From Janthinobacterium sp. 1_2014MBL_MicDiv (GTDB lineage: Bacteria > Pseudomonadota > Gammaproteobacteria > Burkholderiales > Burkholderiaceae_D): 64,000 bases of DNA. Under the pieces are notes generated by a model. The model had not been told where the DNA came from, ran no database searches, and saw only the letters and a program-made list of their open reading frames with translations. The stretch covers positions 310,001-374,000 of the forward strand of contig NZ_CP011319.1 of the NCBI RefSeq assembly GCF_001865675.1, in the 5' to 3' direction. A program made the translations under genes and the position numbers. Each line of letters starts with the position of its first letter. The first letter of the stretch is position 1. This document shows positions 60,288-64,000 of this stretch, one piece after another.

Positions 60288-62648
60288 CTAAAACAAATCC
60301 TGCTGCCCCGACACCAGGCGCGAAAAGTCGTCGCCGAGGAAGGGCAGGATCGCATCGGCCACCGGCTGCAGCTGGCGCGTCAGGTAGTGGTGGTAGTCGA
60401 TGGGCGAGCGCTGCGTTTCCAGCGGTTCCGGCCCTGCCACCGTGATCACATAGCTGATCCAGCCGCCATTCTGGTATTGCAGCGGCCGGCCCTGCGCCAG
60501 GTTGTAGGCGTCGGCCGTGCGCGCCGCGCGCACGTGGGGCGGCACGTTGCGCTGGTAATCGTCGAGCGGGCGGCGCAGCCGCTTGCGGTAGACCAATAAA
60601 GCGTCGAATTCGCCGCGCACGGTGCGCGCCACGTAGTCGCGCACATAGTCCTGGTAGGCGGCGCGCTGGAAGATGCGCAGGTACAAGGCTTGCTGGAATT
60701 GCTGCGCCAGCGGCGTCCAGTCGCTGCGCACCGTTTCCAGTCCCTTGTAGACCATCTGCTCGCTGCCGTCCGGCTTGCCCACCAGGCCCGCGTAGCGTTT
60801 CTTGCTGCCCTCTTCCGAGCCGCGGATGGTGGGCATCAGGAAGCGCCGGTAATGCGTCTCGAACTCGAGTTCCAGCGCATTTTCCAGGCCGAATTCCTCG
60901 CGCAGATACTGGTCCCACCAGGCGTTCACATGCGTCACCAGGGCGCGGCCGATCTTGCCCGCCTCTTCATCCGTATGCGCGGTTTTCAGCCACACGAAGG
61001 TGGAATCCGTGTCGCCATAGATGACCTGGTAGCCTTGCTGCGTGATCAGCTCGCGCGTGCGGTGCATGATGTCGTGGCCGCGCAGGGTGATCGACGACGC
61101 CAGGCGCGGGTCGAAGAAGCGGCAGCCGCTCGATCCGAGCACGCCGTAAAACGCGTTCATGATGATTTTCAGCGCTTGCGACAGCGGCGCGTTGCGCTCG
61201 CGCTTGGCCACTTCGCGGCCCTGCCACACCTGTTCCACGATGGCGGGCAGGCAGTGCTTGACGCGCGAAAACTGCGCGCCCCGGTAGCCGGGCACGGTTT
61301 CCGCCTCATCGCCGCGCGTGCCCACGACCAGGCCCACGGGGTCGATCAAAAAGGTGCGGATGATGGACGGGTACAGGCTTTTGTAGTCGAGCACCAGCAC
61401 GGAATCGTACAGGCCCGACTGCGAATCCATGACGAAGCCGCCCGGGCTGTTGTCGCCGGAGACGTCGCCCAGGTTGGGCGCCACATAGCCTTGGCGGTGC
61501 ATCAGCGGCAGGTACAGGTGTTCGAAGGCGGCCACGGAGCCGCCGCTGCGGTCGGCCGCCAGCCCCGTCACGCTGGCCCGCTCCAGCAAGAAGGTCAGCA
61601 GTTCGGTTTTCGCAAAGATGCGCGTGACCAGCTCGCAATCCTTGAGGTTGTAGCGGGCCAGCGCCGGCTTGTCTTCGCGGAAACGCCGGTCGATCTCGGC
61701 CATGCGCTGGTAGGGATTGTCGATGGACTTGCCTTCGCCCAGGAGCGTCTGCGCCACGTTTTCCAGGCTGAACGAGGAAAAATTCCATGTCGCCGATTTT
61801 AACGCTTCGATGCCGTCGATGATCAGCCGGCCCGCGGCGGCGGCAAAGTAATGCTCTTGCTTGCCGCCATGCTCGCGCCATTCCATGACGGCGCCCTCGC
61901 GTCCCAGCTTCAGGGGTATGTTGTAGCGCTCGGCATGTTCCCTGAGCACGCGCAAGTCGAACTGCACCAGGTTCCAGCCGATGATGGCGTCCGGGTCGTG
62001 TCGTTCCATCCATGTGTTCAGGCGCTCAAGGATCTGTGCGCGGCTGTCGCAGTATTCGAGGTCGAAGTCGGGCACCTGAGCGTCGCCGTTTTTCGGCCCC
62101 AGCATGTAGACCTGGCGCTGGCCGCAGCCTTCCAGGGCCAGCGAAAACAGTTCGCCATGGGCCGTCGTCTCGATGTCGAGCGACACCAGTTTCAGGGCGG
62201 GACGGTAGCCGGGCGCCGGTTTCAGCTGCACTTCCTGCAGCGGGTCGCCGCTGAACGACACGGGCGCCGTGATGAAGCGTTCCATCAGGTAGCGCTCGGA
62301 AGGCCGGATGTCGGCTTCGTAGACGTCGACGCCATGCGCGCGCAGCTGTTTTTCCAGCTTCAGCAAGTGGCGGTACTGCTTGCAGTACAGGCCCAGCACG
62401 GGACGGTGATGGAAGTCGGACAGGGACAGGGGCCGCAGCTCCACATGGCGTTCGCCGCGCAGCAGCAATTCCGCTTGCGCGCGCTGTTCCATGGGGATAA
62501 AGGCGACGGCCGTCTGCACGGGCAGGCGCACGTGGCGGGGCCCGGCATCCGTCGCCAGCCACAGATCGACCTCCGTGCCGGCGCGCGTGTCGCGCCAGTG
62601 GCGGGTGAGGATAAAGCCCTGTTCGGGAGGGGGTGCTGTGCTGTCCAT
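60288..62648 (-). CDS. polB: DNA polymerase II (family B)
   Basis: A 786-residue family B polymerase, the length of E. coli Pol II. The proofreading exonuclease motif is LVSLDIETTAHGELFSLAL, the exonuclease II region is DPDAIIGWNLVQFDLRVL, and the polymerase motifs are LVLDYKSLYPSIIRTFLID (A) and QVIYGDTDSTFVWL (C, the catalytic YGDTDS). KIIMNAFYGVLGSSGCRF is motif B. Such polymerases take part in replication restart and lesion bypass. ATG at 62648 (MDSTAPPPEQG) is the family-like start. No LexA-type box was seen in the upstream gap. Confidence 0.95.
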   Translation of the reverse strand: MDSTAPPPEQGFILTRHWRDTRAGTEVDLWLATDAGPRHVRLPVQTAVAFIPMEQRAQAELLLRGERHVELRPLSLSDFHHRPVLGLYCKQYRHLLKLEKQLRAHGVDVYEADIRPSERYLMERFITAPVSFSGDPLQEVQLKPAPGYRPALKLVSLDIETTAHGELFSLALEGCGQRQVYMLGPKNGDAQVPDFDLEYCDSRAQILERLNTWMERHDPDAIIGWNLVQFDLRVLREHAERYNIPLKLGREGAVMEWREHGGKQEHYFAAAAGRLIIDGIEALKSATWNFSSFSLENVAQTLLGEGKSIDNPYQRMAEIDRRFREDKPALARYNLKDCELVTRIFAKTELLTFLLERASVTGLAADRSGGSVAAFEHLYLPLMHRQGYVAPNLGDVSGDNSPGGFVMDSQSGLYDSVLVLDYKSLYPSIIRTFLIDPVGLVVGTRGDEAETVPGYRGAQFSRVKHCLPAIVEQVWQGREVAKRERNAPLSQALKIIMNAFYGVLGSSGCRFFDPRLASSITLRGHDIMHRTRELITQQGYQVIYGDTDSTFVWLKTAHTDEEAGKIGRALVTHVNAWWDQYLREEFGLENALELEFETHYRRFLMPTIRGSEEGSKKRYAGLVGKPDGSEQMVYKGLETVRSDWTPLAQQFQQALYLRIFQRAAYQDYVRDYVARTVRGEFDALLVYRKRLRRPLDDYQRNVPPHVRAARTADAYNLAQGRPLQYQNGGWISYVITVAGPEPLETQRSPIDYHHYLTRQLQPVADAILPFLGDDFSRLVSGQQDLF

Positions 62649-62735
62649 GCCTGTCGTGTGTGTAGCGTGCCCCCGGTAGTGTGGCACCGGCCTGCACATT
62701 ACAGCAAGCCGGCACAGGACGGGTGCGTATGCGGC

Positions 62736-62741
62736 TATAAT
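62736..62741 (+). promoter_or_regulatory. Likely -10 element of the acyl-CoA synthetase gene
   Basis: A perfect TATAAT, 61 bp before the ATG at 62803. No good -35 is seen at 16-18 bp, so the promoter may need an activator. Confidence 0.4.
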
Positions 62742-62802
62742 TTTTGCTATCGATGTCTATCACCATAACAAGAGCGCGTCGCGCCACCAGCCTGGAGACG
62801 GT

Positions 62803-64000
62803 ATGCAAGCAATGAGTTATGTACACGGCGCCCACGAGACGCCGTTGATCGGGGAAACCATCGGCGCCTACCTGGACGGCATCGCGGCCCGCTACGGCCA
62901 GCACGACGCCCTCATCGTGGCGCACCAGAACGTGCGCTGGACGTACGCCGAATTCCAGCAGCGCGTGCACCGGCTGGCCGCCGGCTTGCTGAAGCTGGGC
63001 TTGCAGCCGGGCGAGCGCATCGGCATCTGGTCGCAAAACTGCGCGGAATGGGTGCTGACCCAGTTCGCCACGGCAAAGGCCGGTTTGATCATGGTCAATA
63101 TCAATCCCGCCTACCGGCGTTCGGAACTCGAATACGTGCTCGACAAGGTGCAGTGCAGCGCGCTGATCCTGTCGCCCAGCTTCAAGTCCAGCGACTACCT
63201 GGCCATCGTGCAGGACGTGGTGCCGGAAATCGCCCGTACGCGTGCCGGCGCCCTGCAGTCGCCGCGCCTGCCGCAATTGCGCCACGTCATCCGCCTGGGC
63301 GCGGCCGCCACGCCAGGCATGCACAACTTCGACGCCTTGATGGACGGCATCACCGAGGCCGACCTGGCGCACCTGGAAGACATCAGCGCCACCTTGCAGT
63401 TTGACGACGCCGTCAACATTCAGTTCACTTCCGGCACCACGGGCGCGCCCAAGGGCGCCACCTTGACGCACCACAACATCCTGAATAACGGCTTTTTCAT
63501 CGGCGAAGCCATGCGCCTGACGCAACAGGACCGCTTGTGCATCCCCGTGCCCCTGTACCATTGCTTCGGCATGGTGCTGGGCAACCTGGCCTGCGTCACG
63601 CACGGCGCGGCCATGGTGTACCCGGGCGAAGGCTTCGACCCGAAGGCCGTGCTCGAAACGGTGCAGGCCGAGCGCTGCACGGGGCTGCATGGCGTGCCGA
63701 CCATGTTCATCGCCATCCTCGACCATCCCGATTTCAAGCAATACGATCTGTCGAACTTGCGCACCGGCATCATGGCCGGCTCGCCATGCCCGATGGAAGT
63801 CATGACGAGGGTCATCGAGCTGATGCACATGGCGGAAATCACCATCGCGTATGGCATGACGGAAACGTCGCCCGTCAGCTTCCAGACGTCCATCGACGAC
63901 CCGCGCGAGATGCGCGTCTCGTCCATCGGCCGCGCGCATCCGCACCTGGAAGTGAAGATCATCGACGCGGAAGGGCGCATCGTGCCGCGCGGCGAGAAAG
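62803..64000 (+). CDS. AMP-binding acyl-CoA synthetase, 3' end outside window
   Basis: The first 399 residues of an adenylate-forming ligase that activates a fatty or branched acid to its CoA ester. The phosphate-binding motif is NIQFTSGTTGAPKGATLTHHN, followed by PLYHCFGMVLG, GLHGVPTMFIAIL, GIMAGSPCPMEVM and the adenine motif ITIAYGMTETSPV. The ATG at 62803 follows a GGAG site. The gene runs off the end before the C-terminal domain. The opening sequence resembles synthetases found in isovaleryl/leucine or fatty acid breakdown clusters of Burkholderiales; the substrate is inferred only. Confidence 0.93.
   Translation, partial: MQAMSYVHGAHETPLIGETIGAYLDGIAARYGQHDALIVAHQNVRWTYAEFQQRVHRLAAGLLKLGLQPGERIGIWSQNCAEWVLTQFATAKAGLIMVNINPAYRRSELEYVLDKVQCSALILSPSFKSSDYLAIVQDVVPEIARTRAGALQSPRLPQLRHVIRLGAAATPGMHNFDALMDGITEADLAHLEDISATLQFDDAVNIQFTSGTTGAPKGATLTHHNILNNGFFIGEAMRLTQQDRLCIPVPLYHCFGMVLGNLACVTHGAAMVYPGEGFDPKAVLETVQAERCTGLHGVPTMFIAILDHPDFKQYDLSNLRTGIMAGSPCPMEVMTRVIELMHMAEITIAYGMTETSPVSFQTSIDDPREMRVSSIGRAHPHLEVKIIDAEGRIVPRGEK

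Noticed and set aside
62649..62802. A LexA/SOS box before polB
   Set aside because: No CTGT-N8-ACAG pattern was found in the gap, although E. coli polB is SOS-controlled.
1..64000. CRISPR arrays, insertion sequences, integrases or prophage genes
   Set aside because: None seen: no regularly spaced repeats, no transposase or integrase motifs, and the tRNA-Leu gene is not flanked by an integrase or a repeated 3' end that I could detect.

Overview
The window is about 64 kb of high-GC bacterial chromosome with densely packed genes and no insertion sequences, phage genes or CRISPR array. The protein content points to a betaproteobacterium of the order Burkholderiales. The best guess is Oxalobacteraceae, close to Janthinobacterium, Massilia or Duganella. 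This is inferred from protein style and from the run pgk-pyk-fba-purC-purE-purK-tsaC, not from a database comparison.

Layout. 1-680 is the 3' part of sucD. A type IV pilin gene with a textbook sigma-54 promoter follows (841-1359). 1381-8582 holds a PilZ/YcgR-type c-di-GMP effector, a small membrane protein behind an operator-like palindrome, moaC, a BepA-like M48 peptidase, a minus-strand group (unknown protein, YheT-like hydrolase, NTF2-like protein, zinc-finger protein) and an azlCD-type exporter. 8660-16345 is the core-metabolism block: glycolysis (pgk, pyk, fba), then purines (purC, purE, purK), then tsaC; two tandem hairpins separate fba from purC. 16586-31334 is mixed housekeeping: a GDSL lipoprotein, an OmpW-like porin, flavin reductase, msrA, a CFA-synthase-like methyltransferase, a hemerythrin-PdxH fusion, tcdA, thpR, an FKBP isomerase, cysK, a second GDSL hydrolase, a LysR regulator, a DUF2809 protein and an M16 peptidase.

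31421-32505 is a two-gene pair resembling IncP-type TraL and TraM with no other conjugation gene nearby. 32664-40474 is signalling: a TPR-GGDEF cyclase, pncC, then the operon yfiR / CHASE8 hybrid kinase / REC-PAS-GGDEF-EAL-REC. 40493-46911 holds thiL, an unknown gene, a marR/MFS divergent pair with tandem palindromes, a small unknown gene and the malic enzyme maeB. 47254-51623 is a second signalling operon: an MHYT-PAS hybrid kinase with Hpt, and an HD-GYP response regulator. The rest holds a methyltransferase, a HIRAN-like protein, a degenerate M56 peptidase, two GNAT enzymes, an Imm10-like protein, an NnrU protein, tRNA-Leu(CAA), an APC/KimA-like transporter, a possible FabMG-type reductase, DNA polymerase II and the 5' part of an acyl-CoA synthetase.

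The signalling genes share a theme, c-di-GMP: one effector, one active-looking cyclase, one EAL protein and one HD-GYP protein lie in this window, two of them in operons with hybrid kinases. The strongest leads are the hemerythrin-PdxH fusion, the orphan TraL-TraM pair, an FNR box with a well-spaced -10 element and no gene behind it, and the YfiR-CHASE8 module wired to a kinase rather than to a cyclase.
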